Source: Actinospineispora spinosispora DSM 44797 (lineage in GTDB: Bacteria > Actinomycetota > Actinomycetes > Mycobacteriales > Pseudonocardiaceae). From it: 64,000 bases of DNA. Made by a program: the position numbers and the translations under genes. The notes beneath the pieces were generated by a model, which was given only the letters and a program-made list of their open reading frames with translations, made no database searches and had not been told where the DNA came from. Positions within the stretch are counted from its first letter, which is position 1; each line of letters starts with the position of its first letter. Positions 51,496 to 60,330 of the stretch are shown here, in pieces. The stretch covers positions 1,006,582 through 1,070,581 of the forward strand of contig NZ_KE386833.1 in the NCBI RefSeq assembly GCF_000429025.1. Direction: 5' to 3'.

Positions 51496-52440
51496 ATGAG
51501 GCGCAAGCTGAGGTCGCCGTTGCCGCAGCGCAATGGCCTCGACGCGGCCCGGTTGCGAACGCCGGCCGAGGGTGCGTGGGTGACCATGCGGGACCATCTG
51601 GTCGACCGGCTACCGCGCGTGGCGCCCGAGCGGATCGACATGATGCTGCGGGAGCAGCTCATCGTGGACCTGGACGGCCCCGTCGCTCCGGACGCGCCGT
51701 TCCTGCCGGAGCACTTCCTCTGGTTCCACCGCGACCTCCCGGACGAGATCCCGGTCCCGTTCGAGATCGGGATCATCCACCACGACGACACCCTGCTCGT
51801 CGTCGACAAGCCACATTTCCTGGCGACGATCCCGCGCGGCAAGCACGTCGTCGAGACCGCGCTGGTCCGGCTGCGCCGGGAGCTGGGAATACCCACGCTC
51901 AGCCCGGCGCACCGCCTGGACCGGGTCACCGCGGGACTGCTCATGTTCGTCGTGCGGCCCGAGCATCGCGGCGCGTACCAGACGATGTTCCGGGACCGGT
52001 TGGTGCGCAAGTCCTATGAAGCGATCGCGCCGTACGAGCCGACACTCGAGCTTCCCCGTACGGTGCGCAGTCGCATCGTCAAAGAGCGCGGGATCATCAC
52101 CGCGCAGGAGGTGCCCGGTCCGCCGAACGCCGAGACCCTGGTCGAGCTGGTGGAACACCGCGACGGCCTCGGCCGGTACGAGCTGACACCGACCACCGGC
52201 CGCACCCACCAGCTCCGGCTGCACATGAGCGGGCTCGGCGTCCCGATCCTGGGCGACGACTTCTACCCGGTCCTGACCGAGACTCCGCTCGGCGACTTCA
52301 CCCGTCCCCTGCAGCTGCTGGCGAAGACCCTCGACTTCGCCGACCCGGTCACCGGTGAGCAGCGTCGGTTCCGAAGCCGGGCGACGCTGCGGGCGTGGAC
52401 CGCATACGACGACTGGGCGGGCGCGAAACCCGGATCTTGA
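51496..52440 (+). CDS. RluA family pseudouridine synthase
   Basis: A 314-residue enzyme. The catalytic motif is PAHRLDRVTAGLL (Asp142); the later motifs are TPTTGRTHQLRLHMSGLG and PILGDDFYP. It converts uridine to pseudouridine in rRNA or tRNA. About 90 N-terminal residues replace a clear S4 domain. ATG 51496 has no ribosome site, consistent with the many leaderless genes here. It is divergent from the SDR gene. Confidence 0.9.
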   Translation: MRRKLRSPLPQRNGLDAARLRTPAEGAWVTMRDHLVDRLPRVAPERIDMMLREQLIVDLDGPVAPDAPFLPEHFLWFHRDLPDEIPVPFEIGIIHHDDTLLVVDKPHFLATIPRGKHVVETALVRLRRELGIPTLSPAHRLDRVTAGLLMFVVRPEHRGAYQTMFRDRLVRKSYEAIAPYEPTLELPRTVRSRIVKERGIITAQEVPGPPNAETLVELVEHRDGLGRYELTPTTGRTHQLRLHMSGLGVPILGDDFYPVLTETPLGDFTRPLQLLAKTLDFADPVTGEQRRFRSRATLRAWTAYDDWAGAKPGS

Positions 52441-52467
52441 CAACGTACAACCGATTGGTTGTATATT
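52437..52467 (+). promoter_or_regulatory. Promoter with embedded ArsR operator
   Basis: TTGACA (52437-52442), 17 bases, then TGTATA (52460-52465). The perfect inverted repeat TACAACC (52446-52452) / GGTTGTA (52457-52463) fills the spacer and touches the -10 box, so bound ArsR would block polymerase. GTG 52474 follows within 9 bases. Confidence 0.8.
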
Positions 52468-52473
52468 GAGGGG

Positions 52474-52827
52474 GTGAGCGAGACCGACGAGGACCGGGCC
52501 GACGCCCTGTTCCATGCGCTCGCCGACCGGACCAGGCGCGACATCATGCGCAGGGTGCTGGCCGGGGAGCATTCGGTGTCCGCTCTCGCCGCGAAGTACG
52601 ACATGAGCTTCGCGGCGGTACAGAAGCACGTCGCCATCCTCGAGAAGGCGAAGCTGCTCACCAAGCGGCGCAACGGCCGTGAGCAGTTGGCCAGTGGCGA
52701 CGTGTCCTCGGTGCGGTCGGTGGCGTCCATGCTCTCCGAGCTGGAGCAGGTCTGGCGCGGCCGCATCGCGCGCATCGACGAGCTGATCGCATTCGACACC
52801 ACGACCGGTACCGACCAGGAGGACTGA
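52474..52827 (+). CDS. ArsR family transcriptional regulator
   Basis: A 117-residue regulator. LFHALADRTRRDIMRRVLAG, then LAAKYDMSFAAVQKHVAILE and KRRNGREQLASG, match the same subfamily as the protein at 31583. No metal-binding cysteines are present. GTG 52474 gives a leaderless or nearly leaderless mRNA. It precedes an SRPBCC gene by 3 bases. Confidence 0.88.
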   Translation: MSETDEDRADALFHALADRTRRDIMRRVLAGEHSVSALAAKYDMSFAAVQKHVAILEKAKLLTKRRNGREQLASGDVSSVRSVASMLSELEQVWRGRIARIDELIAFDTTTGTDQED

Positions 52828-52830
52828 CCA

Positions 52831-53316
52831 ATGCCTGTCACCGACGTCTCGCACGACCTCGACACCCGCACCCTGACTCTGATCGCGGAGTTCGCCGCGC
52901 CGGTGGAGCGCATCTGGCAGGTCTACGCCGACCCTCGGCAGCTGGAGAAGGTGTGGGGTCCGCCGAGCTACCCGGCGACGTTCGTCGAGCACGACCTCAC
53001 GCCGGGTGGCTGGATGAAGTACTACATGACCAGCCCCGAGGGTGAGAAGTTCGCCGGGTGCTGGAAGATCACGGCGGTCGACGAGCCGCGCAGCTTCACG
53101 TTCCAGGACTGGTTCGCCGACGAGGACTTCAACCCGAATCTGGACATGCCGGGCGCGACGAACGTCTTCACCTTCACCGAGCACGAGGGTGGCACCCGCG
53201 CCACCTACGTGGGTACGTACGAGACGGCGGAGGGGCTGCGGAAGGTCCTGGAGATGGGCATGATCGAGGGTGCCAGCGCGGCCATCCGGCAGATCGACGA
53301 CCTCGTCGCCTCCTGA
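52831..53316 (+). CDS. SRPBCC (AHSA1) domain protein
   Basis: A 161-residue START-like protein. LIAEFAAPVERIWQVYADPR, then QLEKVWGPPSYPATF and GWMKYYMTSPEGEKFAGCWK, show the fold. It is the partner of the ArsR gene just upstream and the second such module in the window (see 31583-32391), with a different operator. Ligand unknown. Confidence 0.88.
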   Translation: MPVTDVSHDLDTRTLTLIAEFAAPVERIWQVYADPRQLEKVWGPPSYPATFVEHDLTPGGWMKYYMTSPEGEKFAGCWKITAVDEPRSFTFQDWFADEDFNPNLDMPGATNVFTFTEHEGGTRATYVGTYETAEGLRKVLEMGMIEGASAAIRQIDDLVAS

Positions 53317-53517
53317 TCGGAAAATGTGACGGAGAACACTTGCTTTGCTCTTGTTCCGCGGCTGCGGATGTACTCACTCCGCCGGACGAGGGGAGCGGCT
53401 CCGCCACCTGAGCCGGTGGGCATCTACGGTGTTTCGCGCCGCGCACGTGATCAGGCCGCCGTCCCTAATCTTGCCATCGGTCTTAACTGGCTCGATTCCC
53501 ACAACCTGGAGGCTCAC

Positions 53518-53727
53518 GTGCGGCTCTCAGCTCGCAACCAACTGTCCGGCACCGTCGCTTCGGTCGACGTGGGCAGCGTCATGACGATCGTCAAGGTCGA
53601 CATCGGTGGTGGTCAGCAGATCACGGCGAGCATCACCAAGGACGCCGCGGAGGACCTGGGCATCACGGTCGGCTCACCGGTCGCGGCAGTGATCAAGTCG
53701 ACGGAGGTCATGCTCGGCGTCGAGTGA
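53518..53727 (+). CDS. Single-domain Mop/TOBE molybdate-binding protein
   Basis: A 69-residue protein covering one Mop unit: RLSARNQLSGTVASVDVGSV, then TASITKDAAEDLGITVGSPV and IKSTEVMLGV. Stand-alone Mop proteins form hexamers that bind molybdate or tungstate (family knowledge). GTG 53518 follows CTGGAGG. No Mod transporter or Moco gene adjoins it. About 200 bases upstream (53317-53517) contain no gene; a CCACC/GGTGG hairpin near 53405-53428 is the only structure seen. Confidence 0.85.
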   Translation: MRLSARNQLSGTVASVDVGSVMTIVKVDIGGGQQITASITKDAAEDLGITVGSPVAAVIKSTEVMLGVE

Positions 53728-53740
53728 CTCGATCCGGCGT

Positions 53741-53783
53741 AGATGTGGCCATGGAGAGGTCCGTCCTCTTCATGGCCACATCT
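53741..53783. terminator. Long perfect hairpin after the Mop gene
   Basis: A 19-bp stem, AGATGTGGCCATGGAGAGG (53741-53759) and its complement with one G-U pair (53765-53783), around a 5-base loop. It lies 14 bases after the Mop stop and is the longest hairpin in the window. There is no T-tract. Confidence 0.8.
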
Positions 53784-53881
53784 GTGTTCGCGGAGCGGCG
53801 GGTTGACCTCAAGTCGGGTTGAAACGACACCGTGGGTCCTGCCCACAGGGGAGTCCGACCCGTCGATCGCCAGGAGGAGCC

Positions 53882-54916
53882 GTGTCACAGCCCGCTCGAA
53901 CGGACGAGGAACTGCTCCGGATGCTGACGGGCTACATGCCTGCCTTCCTGATCAGCGCCGCGATGCGGCTCGAGCTCTTCGCCGCATTCGGTGCTGACGC
54001 CCTCACCACCGAGGAGGCCGCGCGCAGGACGTCGACGCACGCCCCGAGCCTGCTCAGAGTCCTGCGCGGGCTCGCGGCGCTCGATCTGTTCACCGAGGAG
54101 AGCCCGGGGACGTTCCGAGTGACCGAGCGCGGACGGCTGCTCCTACCCGACACTCCCGGCTCGATGCATGCGCTGGCCGCCGTCGTACTGGACGAGTCGA
54201 TGTGGGGCGGGTGGCCCTCGCTGGAGCACGCCGTGAAGTCCGGCAAGCCGGCGTTCGACCACGCCTTCGGCACCGACTACATGAGCTACACCGGCTGGGC
54301 GGACGGCTCCGAACTTCGTGAGCACGTCGATCGGTTGATGCTGGACGAGACTCGACCGGTGGCGGCCGTGCTGGTCGAGTCCTTCGACTTCTCCCGGTTC
54401 TCGACGCTCGTCGACATCGGTGGCGGCAGCGGACCGCTGACCGCCGCCGTCCTCGCGGCCAACCCGCATCTGCACGCGGTGCTCTACGACCTGGCCGACG
54501 GTGTGCGACAGGCGCCTCGCGTGCTCGCCGACGCCGGCGTCGAGCAGCGCTGTGAACTGCGCGTCGGCGACTTCTTCGCGTCCGTGCCCGAGGGTGACCT
54601 GCACATGTGCAAGAGCGTGCTGTTCAACTGGGCCGACGACGACCAGGTGTCGGCGATCCTGGGCAACAGCAGACGGTCACTTGCCCGGGACGGGCGTCTC
54701 CTGCTGGTCGAACACATGCTGCCCGACGTCGTCGACGGCTCGATGCCGTGGGACCAGTACGTGAGCGACGTCAACTCGGTCGTCAGCCTCGGTGGGCGGC
54801 TGAGGACCGAGTCGGAGTACCGCGCGCTGCTCACCGAGGCGGGCTTCGACCTCGTCGTCCATCGCCTGCCGACGGTCCCCAGCGGCTACTCACTGCTCGA
54901 AGCCGTCCCGATCTGA
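53882..54916 (+). CDS. O-methyltransferase-like protein (class I SAM, acetylserotonin type)
   Basis: A 344-residue protein with a winged-helix dimerisation domain (about 15-100; TTEEAARRTSTHAPSLLRVL) and a SAM domain with LVDIGGGSGPLTAAVLAANP. Where the family's catalytic His-Asp-Trp follows the V-L motif, this protein has SVLFNWADDD, so the usual base is missing. GTG 53882 follows AGGAGGAG. It may methylate by proximity, or catalyse a non-methylation reaction as some relatives do. Confidence 0.82.
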   Translation: MSQPARTDEELLRMLTGYMPAFLISAAMRLELFAAFGADALTTEEAARRTSTHAPSLLRVLRGLAALDLFTEESPGTFRVTERGRLLLPDTPGSMHALAAVVLDESMWGGWPSLEHAVKSGKPAFDHAFGTDYMSYTGWADGSELREHVDRLMLDETRPVAAVLVESFDFSRFSTLVDIGGGSGPLTAAVLAANPHLHAVLYDLADGVRQAPRVLADAGVEQRCELRVGDFFASVPEGDLHMCKSVLFNWADDDQVSAILGNSRRSLARDGRLLLVEHMLPDVVDGSMPWDQYVSDVNSVVSLGGRLRTESEYRALLTEAGFDLVVHRLPTVPSGYSLLEAVPI

Positions 54917-54935
54917 CCGGACGGGCCGCCGGGCG

Positions 54936-55889
54936 TCAGATCGTGATGGGCTCCAGGGCGTTCAGCAACTCATCGCGACGGTGCTCGAACTGTTCGGGCA
55001 GCTGGAACCGGGTGCCGAGTTCCTGTGGTGACTCGTCGCAGTCCCATCCGCCGTCGGCGTGGGTGACGGCGAGCTCGAACAGCGACCCGGAGGGGCTGCG
55101 GACGTACACGCTCTTGAAGTACTTGCGATCTTTGAGCTCGGAGATGTCGGTGTAACCGCGTCCCTCGATCTCGTTCTTGAGTGCGTCCTGGTTCTCCAGG
55201 GTGTCCACATTCCAGGCGAAGTGATGATGCGTGCCCGCGCCGTAATGCCAGGTTCCTTGGTCATCGGTACGGTTCACGACGATCTCGAGATGGTTGCCGA
55301 ATTTCTGTTCGCCGATCTGAATATCGATCCGATCCTTCTCCTCGACCGTCCGGCCCCGGGCGTGGAACGTGTCGGCGGTGAATTCCACGGTCCGGTCCGG
55401 ACTGGTCACGTGCACACCGAGGCCGTGCAGTCCGTGGATCGCGCACTCGTCGGGCACGCCGTTGCCCGCGTGGCCGACGCGCTCGTCCGCCTCGTTGCCG
55501 ACCAGCACGTATTCGAGGCCACAGGGATGCTCGAATGCCAGCCTGCGGCGCCCGAACACCTCGAGCTCGGCCACGTCGATGTCGAACCCGCGCAGGCGGG
55601 CGCTCCAGAAGTCCAGGCTCGAGTCCGGGGCGGACAGCAGTACCTCGCGGCCCTGGTTCGTACCCCGAACGCCGAACAGGCCCGCCTGCTGCCAGGGGAA
55701 CGTGGTCACGACGCTCGACGGGTCGCCCGCCGCATTCGCGTAGTAGAGATGGTAGATCGGAGTTGAACCGTCGAACAATACGGTGCGTTTGATGAATCGC
55801 ATTCCCAAGATATTGACATGGAAATCGACATCGTCCTGGGCTTTGCCTACCGATAGCGTGATATGGTGCGAGCCGGTGATGTAGGTCAT
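54936..55889 (-). CDS. VOC family ring-cleaving dioxygenase
   Basis: A 317-residue two-domain vicinal-oxygen-chelate protein like the hydroquinone-type dioxygenases (MhqO/LinE group). The N-terminal GSHHITLSVGKAQDDVDFHV carries the first metal His. The C-terminal domain has THHHFAWNVD (His) and SGSLFELAVTHADGG (Glu), completing a two-His/one-Glu site. It should cleave an aromatic ring next to a hydroxyl group. ATG 55889 lacks a ribosome site, and CATTAT just upstream fits a -10 box. It is divergent from an AraC regulator. Confidence 0.88.
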   Translation of the reverse strand: MTYITGSHHITLSVGKAQDDVDFHVNILGMRFIKRTVLFDGSTPIYHLYYANAAGDPSSVVTTFPWQQAGLFGVRGTNQGREVLLSAPDSSLDFWSARLRGFDIDVAELEVFGRRRLAFEHPCGLEYVLVGNEADERVGHAGNGVPDECAIHGLHGLGVHVTSPDRTVEFTADTFHARGRTVEEKDRIDIQIGEQKFGNHLEIVVNRTDDQGTWHYGAGTHHHFAWNVDTLENQDALKNEIEGRGYTDISELKDRKYFKSVYVRSPSGSLFELAVTHADGGWDCDESPQELGTRFQLPEQFEHRRDELLNALEPITI

Positions 55890-55907
55890 CGCGAGATAAT
55901 GGCAGCA

Positions 55908-55922
55908 TTCACCGGTGGTGAA
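55908..55922. promoter_or_regulatory. Palindrome in the dioxygenase/AraC divergent region
   Basis: TTCACC, three bases, GGTGAA. It lies about 20 bases before the dioxygenase ATG and 50 before the AraC ATG, next to a possible -10 (CATTAT on the minus strand). A site for the AraC regulator is plausible. Confidence 0.5.
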
Positions 55923-55971
55923 GGTATCGCGAAACTGCACAACGCTGTCGCGTTCCGGAAGTGGTGATCAC

Positions 55972-56949
55972 ATGCGGTCCGACTTCGACCTACAGCATGC
56001 CGTGCGTGTGACGCCACGCCCGCGATCGCGCACCACGCCCACGCGGTGGGCCCGCCAGGTCAACACCGGTGTGGCGGTCGAGTTCGACTTCGAGTTCCAG
56101 GATCCGACCGAGTTCGTCGGTGCGATCACCCACCGGTCGTGGGGCCGGCTGCGCAACTACAACGTCACCTGCCAACGCCACGTCGTGCACCGGCGGCCGA
56201 CCGGGCCGCGCGGCGAACCGTTCTTCCTGCTGTCGTTGCAGGTGACGGGCCGGAAACGGATCTCGCAGGCGGGCCGCTCGGCAACGCTGAGCGCCGGCAT
56301 GTACGCCGTCTACGACTCCGAGCGGCCGGTGACCCTCGAGGTCGCCGACGACTATCGCTCGGTCAACCTGTGCCTGAACAAGAAATCCATCGGACCCGCC
56401 GACAGGGCGCTGCTCACCGAGCTGGTTGCGTCCCCCATCGACGTCAACCAGGGTCTCGCTCCGGTCGTCTGGTCGACGGTCGCCGCGATGAGTGCACTCA
56501 CGCCGCACAGCCGCGACGGAAGTATCGTCGCCGCGAACGTCCTCGACATGGCGACGTCCATGCTGAGGCGGCACGCCGGCACCGGCTCCGAGGAACTCGG
56601 CCCGCTCCACCTACGGCGCCTGGATCGCGCCAAAGGCTTCATCGAGCAACACCTCGCCGAGCCGGACCTGCGACTGGAGGACGTCGCGGCGGCCCTGTTC
56701 CTGTCGACGAGGCACCTCAACACCCTGTTCCGGCAGGAGGGGCACACCCCGGGTCACTGGATTCGGAACAGACGACTCGACCGGTGCCGAGCCGATCTGA
56801 GCGATCCCGCCATGGTGGACACCCCGGTCGCGGCCATCGCGCGCCGCTGGGGGTTCGAGAGTCCCTCGCACTTCGGTGCTGTCTTCAAGGCGGCCACCGG
56901 ACTGACCCCTGCCGAGTATCGGGCGGGAACGGTCAGGGCTCCAGGTTGA
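55972..56949 (+). CDS. AraC family regulator of the AraC-binding-like type
   Basis: A 325-residue regulator. The N-terminal ligand domain (about 30-210) contains LSLQVTGRKRISQAGRSATL and YAVYDSERPVTLEV, typical of the AraC-binding-like domain. The C-terminal HTH pair has LRLEDVAAALFLSTRHLNTL and IARRWGFESPSHFGAVFKAA, ending GLTPAEYRAG. It is divergent from the ring-cleaving dioxygenase, its likely target. Its 3' end overlaps the convergent permease gene by 17 bases. Confidence 0.9.
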   Translation: MRSDFDLQHAVRVTPRPRSRTTPTRWARQVNTGVAVEFDFEFQDPTEFVGAITHRSWGRLRNYNVTCQRHVVHRRPTGPRGEPFFLLSLQVTGRKRISQAGRSATLSAGMYAVYDSERPVTLEVADDYRSVNLCLNKKSIGPADRALLTELVASPIDVNQGLAPVVWSTVAAMSALTPHSRDGSIVAANVLDMATSMLRRHAGTGSEELGPLHLRRLDRAKGFIEQHLAEPDLRLEDVAAALFLSTRHLNTLFRQEGHTPGHWIRNRRLDRCRADLSDPAMVDTPVAAIARRWGFESPSHFGAVFKAATGLTPAEYRAGTVRAPG

Positions 56950-58636
56950 CGTAGGCCGACTTCAGAAAGCGCGGCGTGCACAGGCAGTAGAACTCCAGGT
57001 CGCCGGTTCCGGTGTTGGTGATCCGCTGGGGTGCGCCCTCGGGGATGACCACCTGGTCGCCCACGCCGACGCTGCGCTGTTCGCCGTCGATCTCGACCAG
57101 CCCCTCACCCCGGCGGACGATGTAGCGCTCCACGGTTGCGGTGACCGAGTGCAACTGCGTCGTGACGCCGACCTCGACCCTGGCCAGAGCCAGTGAGCTC
57201 GCCGGGGACTCGTCGCTGTTGTGCAGCTCGGTGATGAACACGCGCTCGTGGGTGTAGAACTCGCCAAGGGCGGACGGCGGGACGTGGACGACACCGGGGG
57301 AGCGGGAACCGTCCACGGCACGCCGGTGATTGAACGCTATGTTCAGCAGGATCGCCACCAGCGCGCCGCACACGATGCCGCTGTGCAGCACGGTCTGCAG
57401 CTGGCCGGGCAGGTGCTGGAAGTAGGCGGGCGCCGCGATCGCGATGGTGCCGATGCCCAGGCTGAGCGCGACGATCAGCAGGTTGCCGTCCCTGGACAGG
57501 TCGGTCTGGGACAGTGTCTTGATCCCGATGGTGGCGATGATGCCGAACAGCACCAGCAGCGCACCTCCCACGGCGGGTGTGGGGATGAGCGTGGCCAGCG
57601 CCGAGATCTTCGGACAGCAGCTCAGGACGATCATCAGTACCCCGACCAGCGCACACACCCACCGGCTCCGGACACCGCTGGTGCGCAGGAGCCCGACGTT
57701 GCCGTTGAACGTCGTCGGGGGGATCGCGTTGAAGACACCGCCGAGAACGGTCGCCAGGCCCTCGCCTCGGATGCCGCGGGCGACGTCGGTGTGGGTGGGA
57801 CGGTGCTCGACGATCTCACCGACCGCGAAGAAGCTCGCGGTGCTCTCCACCGCGACGATCACGATCGTGATCGTCATGGTGATGGTCGAGGACAGATCGA
57901 ACACCGGGCCGCCGAAATGGAACGGGGGGACGACGGCGAACCACCCCGCCGCGCCGATCGCCGACGCGTCGACGTCACCGAGCGCCGCTCCCAGCAGGGT
58001 CCCCACGACGAGCCCGACGAGGATGGCGAGGCTCTTCACCACACCCCGTGCCAGGCTGTGCACCAGCACGATGGCGACGATCGTCGTCACTGAGACCGCG
58101 ATCGCGTGCGCGCCCCCGAACGACGGGGCGTCCAGGTCACCTCCGCCGGCCAGCTGGGCGCTGATCGGCAGGACGGACAACCCCACCAGCAGGATCACCG
58201 ATCCCATCACGACCGGCGGGAAGAACCGGGACACCCTGCCGTACAGCGGCGCGACCAGGAAGAGCACGACACCGGCGATGATCGTGGAGGTGAACACCGT
58301 CGACATGCCGGCGGGACCGCCGTGACCGACGGCGATCGCGATGGTCGGACCGATGGCGACGGCCGAGCCCCCGAGGATCAACGGATAGCGGATGCCGATC
58401 TTCCAGAACCCGACCGCCTGGATCAGGCTGCCGATGCCGCCCGCCAGCACGACGGCGCCCAGCAGGAAGGCGGTGTCCGACGGCGAGAGCCCGATTCCGG
58501 CGGCGATGATGACCGGCAGCACCACGATGGTCGCGTAGAACGTGAGCAGATGCTGGACACCGAAGGCCAGCAGCCGCCCGCCGCTCAGCTTCTCGTCGAC
58601 GGGGCCCCGGTACTCGGTGGCGATCGTTGTGTTCAT
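56933..58636 (-). CDS. NCS2 family purine/uracil permease fused to a C-terminal cupin domain
   Basis: A 567-residue fusion. Residues 1 to about 445 are a 14-helix NCS2 transporter: GVQHLLTFYATIVVLPVIIA, ILGGSAVAIGP, and AVESTASFFAVGEI, the conserved family segment with its Glu. Residues about 450-567 are a soluble cupin, with RYIVRRGEGLVEIDGEQRSV and PEGAPQRITNTGTGDLEF, ending CTPRFLKSAYVNLE. Standalone cupins with this ending exist, so the fusion joins two known protein types. The domain would be cytoplasmic and could bind the imported ligand. ATG 58636 is the last start of the operon. Confidence 0.9.
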   Translation of the reverse strand: MNTTIATEYRGPVDEKLSGGRLLAFGVQHLLTFYATIVVLPVIIAAGIGLSPSDTAFLLGAVVLAGGIGSLIQAVGFWKIGIRYPLILGGSAVAIGPTIAIAVGHGGPAGMSTVFTSTIIAGVVLFLVAPLYGRVSRFFPPVVMGSVILLVGLSVLPISAQLAGGGDLDAPSFGGAHAIAVSVTTIVAIVLVHSLARGVVKSLAILVGLVVGTLLGAALGDVDASAIGAAGWFAVVPPFHFGGPVFDLSSTITMTITIVIVAVESTASFFAVGEIVEHRPTHTDVARGIRGEGLATVLGGVFNAIPPTTFNGNVGLLRTSGVRSRWVCALVGVLMIVLSCCPKISALATLIPTPAVGGALLVLFGIIATIGIKTLSQTDLSRDGNLLIVALSLGIGTIAIAAPAYFQHLPGQLQTVLHSGIVCGALVAILLNIAFNHRRAVDGSRSPGVVHVPPSALGEFYTHERVFITELHNSDESPASSLALARVEVGVTTQLHSVTATVERYIVRRGEGLVEIDGEQRSVGVGDQVVIPEGAPQRITNTGTGDLEFYCLCTPRFLKSAYVNLEP

Positions 58637-58652
58637 CGGGCGCCTCGCAGGC

Positions 58653-59492
58653 TTAGTAGGGGCAGTTTCCGCCGTCGACGTTGATGGCCTGACCTCGGAT
58701 GGCCTGCACGCTGTCCTGCAGCAGGAAGCTGATCACGGCGGCGACCTCGGCGGCGGTGACGAGCCGGCCCAGCTGTTCTGGCGCCATCACCCCGAAGATC
58801 GTCTCCAGGTCGTCGGGCGTGCCCTGCTCGTGATCGAGCGCGACCTGACGCAGCATGGGAGTGTCGACCGCGCTGGGACAGACGCAGTTGACGTTGATCG
58901 AGTACTGGGCCCACTCCTTCGCCGCCCCCCGGGTCCAGTTGATCACAGCGGCCTTGCTCGCGTTGTAGCCGATCATCTCGGCGTGGCCCTGCTTGCCTGC
59001 ATCGGAGGAGACGTTCACGATCATGCCGGGGCGCCCCTCCTCGATCAGGTGGGCCGCGACCCGCCTGGCCAGTTCGAACGGTCCCATGACGTTGATCTCG
59101 AACTGGTCCGCCCACAGGTCGCGGGTGTGGTCAGCGGCGCTGGCCATCCGCACGATCCCGGCGACGTTGGCCAGGCCGTCGAGGCCACCGAGCAGCGCCA
59201 CGGCCCGCTCGGCCGCCGCAGCGATCGACTCCGGGTCGGTCAGGTCCAACGGGACCGGGTGCACACCGGCCGACGCTCCGTCGAGATGATCGGCGAGAGT
59301 CCGGGTGGCGACATCGTCCAGATCGGCCAACGCCACCGCCGCCCCCTGCCGCACCAGCAGACCCGCGACCGCGGCGCCGATGCCACCGGTCGCGCCACTG
59401 ACCAGGAAACGTTTCCCCGCGTGGACCGGGAACACCTCGGGGTCGGGCGGCGCGATGACGTTCGCGCGCCGGGGTTTCGCGTACTCACCCAT
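58653..59492 (-). CDS. SDR family oxidoreductase
   Basis: A 279-residue SDR. FLVSGATGGIGAAVAGLLVR is the cofactor loop and is preceded by about 28 unusual N-terminal residues. ANVAGIVRM is the N-A-G equivalent, YNASKAAVINWTRG is catalytic, and GQAINVDGGNCPY is the C-terminus. ATG 59492 lies 8 bases inside the upstream gene, so the two are coupled; the permease follows 17 bases downstream. Confidence 0.9.
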   Translation of the reverse strand: MGEYAKPRRANVIAPPDPEVFPVHAGKRFLVSGATGGIGAAVAGLLVRQGAAVALADLDDVATRTLADHLDGASAGVHPVPLDLTDPESIAAAAERAVALLGGLDGLANVAGIVRMASAADHTRDLWADQFEINVMGPFELARRVAAHLIEEGRPGMIVNVSSDAGKQGHAEMIGYNASKAAVINWTRGAAKEWAQYSINVNCVCPSAVDTPMLRQVALDHEQGTPDDLETIFGVMAPEQLGRLVTAAEVAAVISFLLQDSVQAIRGQAINVDGGNCPY

Positions 59493-60330
59493 CGTGCGCG
59501 GCCTTCCCGGTCGGGTCGAGCTCCTTGAACGCCGAGACCTGCGCGGCGATGCCCCGTTCGACGGGGAGCCGCTCGATGGACGAGGCGCCGAAGAACCCGG
59601 CGACGCCGGTGGTGTTGTCCAGGACGTGGCGCACGTCGGCGGGTTCGGCGATCGGGCCGCCGTGGCACAGCACGATGACGTCCGGGTTCACCGCGACCGC
59701 GGCGTCGCGCATCGCCTGAACCCGCTCGACCGACTCCGACAGGCTCAACGCCGTCTTGGCGCCGATCGTCCCGCTCGTCGTCAGCCCCATGTGCGGGACG
59801 AGGATGTCCGCGCCCGCCCGCGCCATCGCGACGGCCTGGTCGGGATCGAACACGTACGGCGCCGTCAGCAGGTCACGCTCGGCCGCCAGCCGGATCATCT
59901 CGATCTCCAGCGGGAAGCCCATCCCGGTCTCCTCCAGGTTCTCCCGGAACACGCCGTCGATCAGGCCGACGGTCGGGAAGTTCTGGACCCCGGCGAAGCC
60001 CGTCTCGGCGAGCTCGTCCAGGAACCGGGGCATCAGTCGGAACGGGTCGGTGCCGCACACCCCGGCGAGCACCGGGGTATCGGTGACGACGGGCAGCACC
60101 TCGGCGGCCATCTCCAGCACGATCGCGTTCGCGTCGCCGTAGGGCATCAGCCCCGCGAGCGAGCCGCGTCCGGCCATCCGGAACCGTCCGGAGTTGTAGA
60201 GGATCAGCAGATCGACGCCGCCGGCCTCGGCCGCCTTCGCGGAGATTCCGGTGCCGGCACCGGCGCCGATCACCGGGCGCCGCGCGTCGATCTGTGCGCG
60301 GATTCGCCGCAGCGCCTGCTCGCGGTTCAT
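59485..60330 (-). CDS. TIM-barrel protein of the PEP-hydrolase-like / Tm-1 C-terminal type
   Basis: A 281-residue TIM-barrel protein. RPVIGAGAGTGISAKAAEAG, then LLILYNSGRFRMAGRGSLAG and LMPYGDANAIVLEMA, are the marks of the family annotated as phosphoenolpyruvate hydrolase-like. VCGTDPFRLMPRFLDELAET and LVPHMGLTTSGTIGAKTALS follow. The same fold is the C-terminal part of plant Tm-1. ATG 60330 overlaps the stop of the UPF0261 gene by 4 bases. Confidence 0.88.
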   Translation of the reverse strand: MNREQALRRIRAQIDARRPVIGAGAGTGISAKAAEAGGVDLLILYNSGRFRMAGRGSLAGLMPYGDANAIVLEMAAEVLPVVTDTPVLAGVCGTDPFRLMPRFLDELAETGFAGVQNFPTVGLIDGVFRENLEETGMGFPLEIEMIRLAAERDLLTAPYVFDPDQAVAMARAGADILVPHMGLTTSGTIGAKTALSLSESVERVQAMRDAAVAVNPDVIVLCHGGPIAEPADVRHVLDNTTGVAGFFGASSIERLPVERGIAAQVSAFKELDPTGKAAHDG

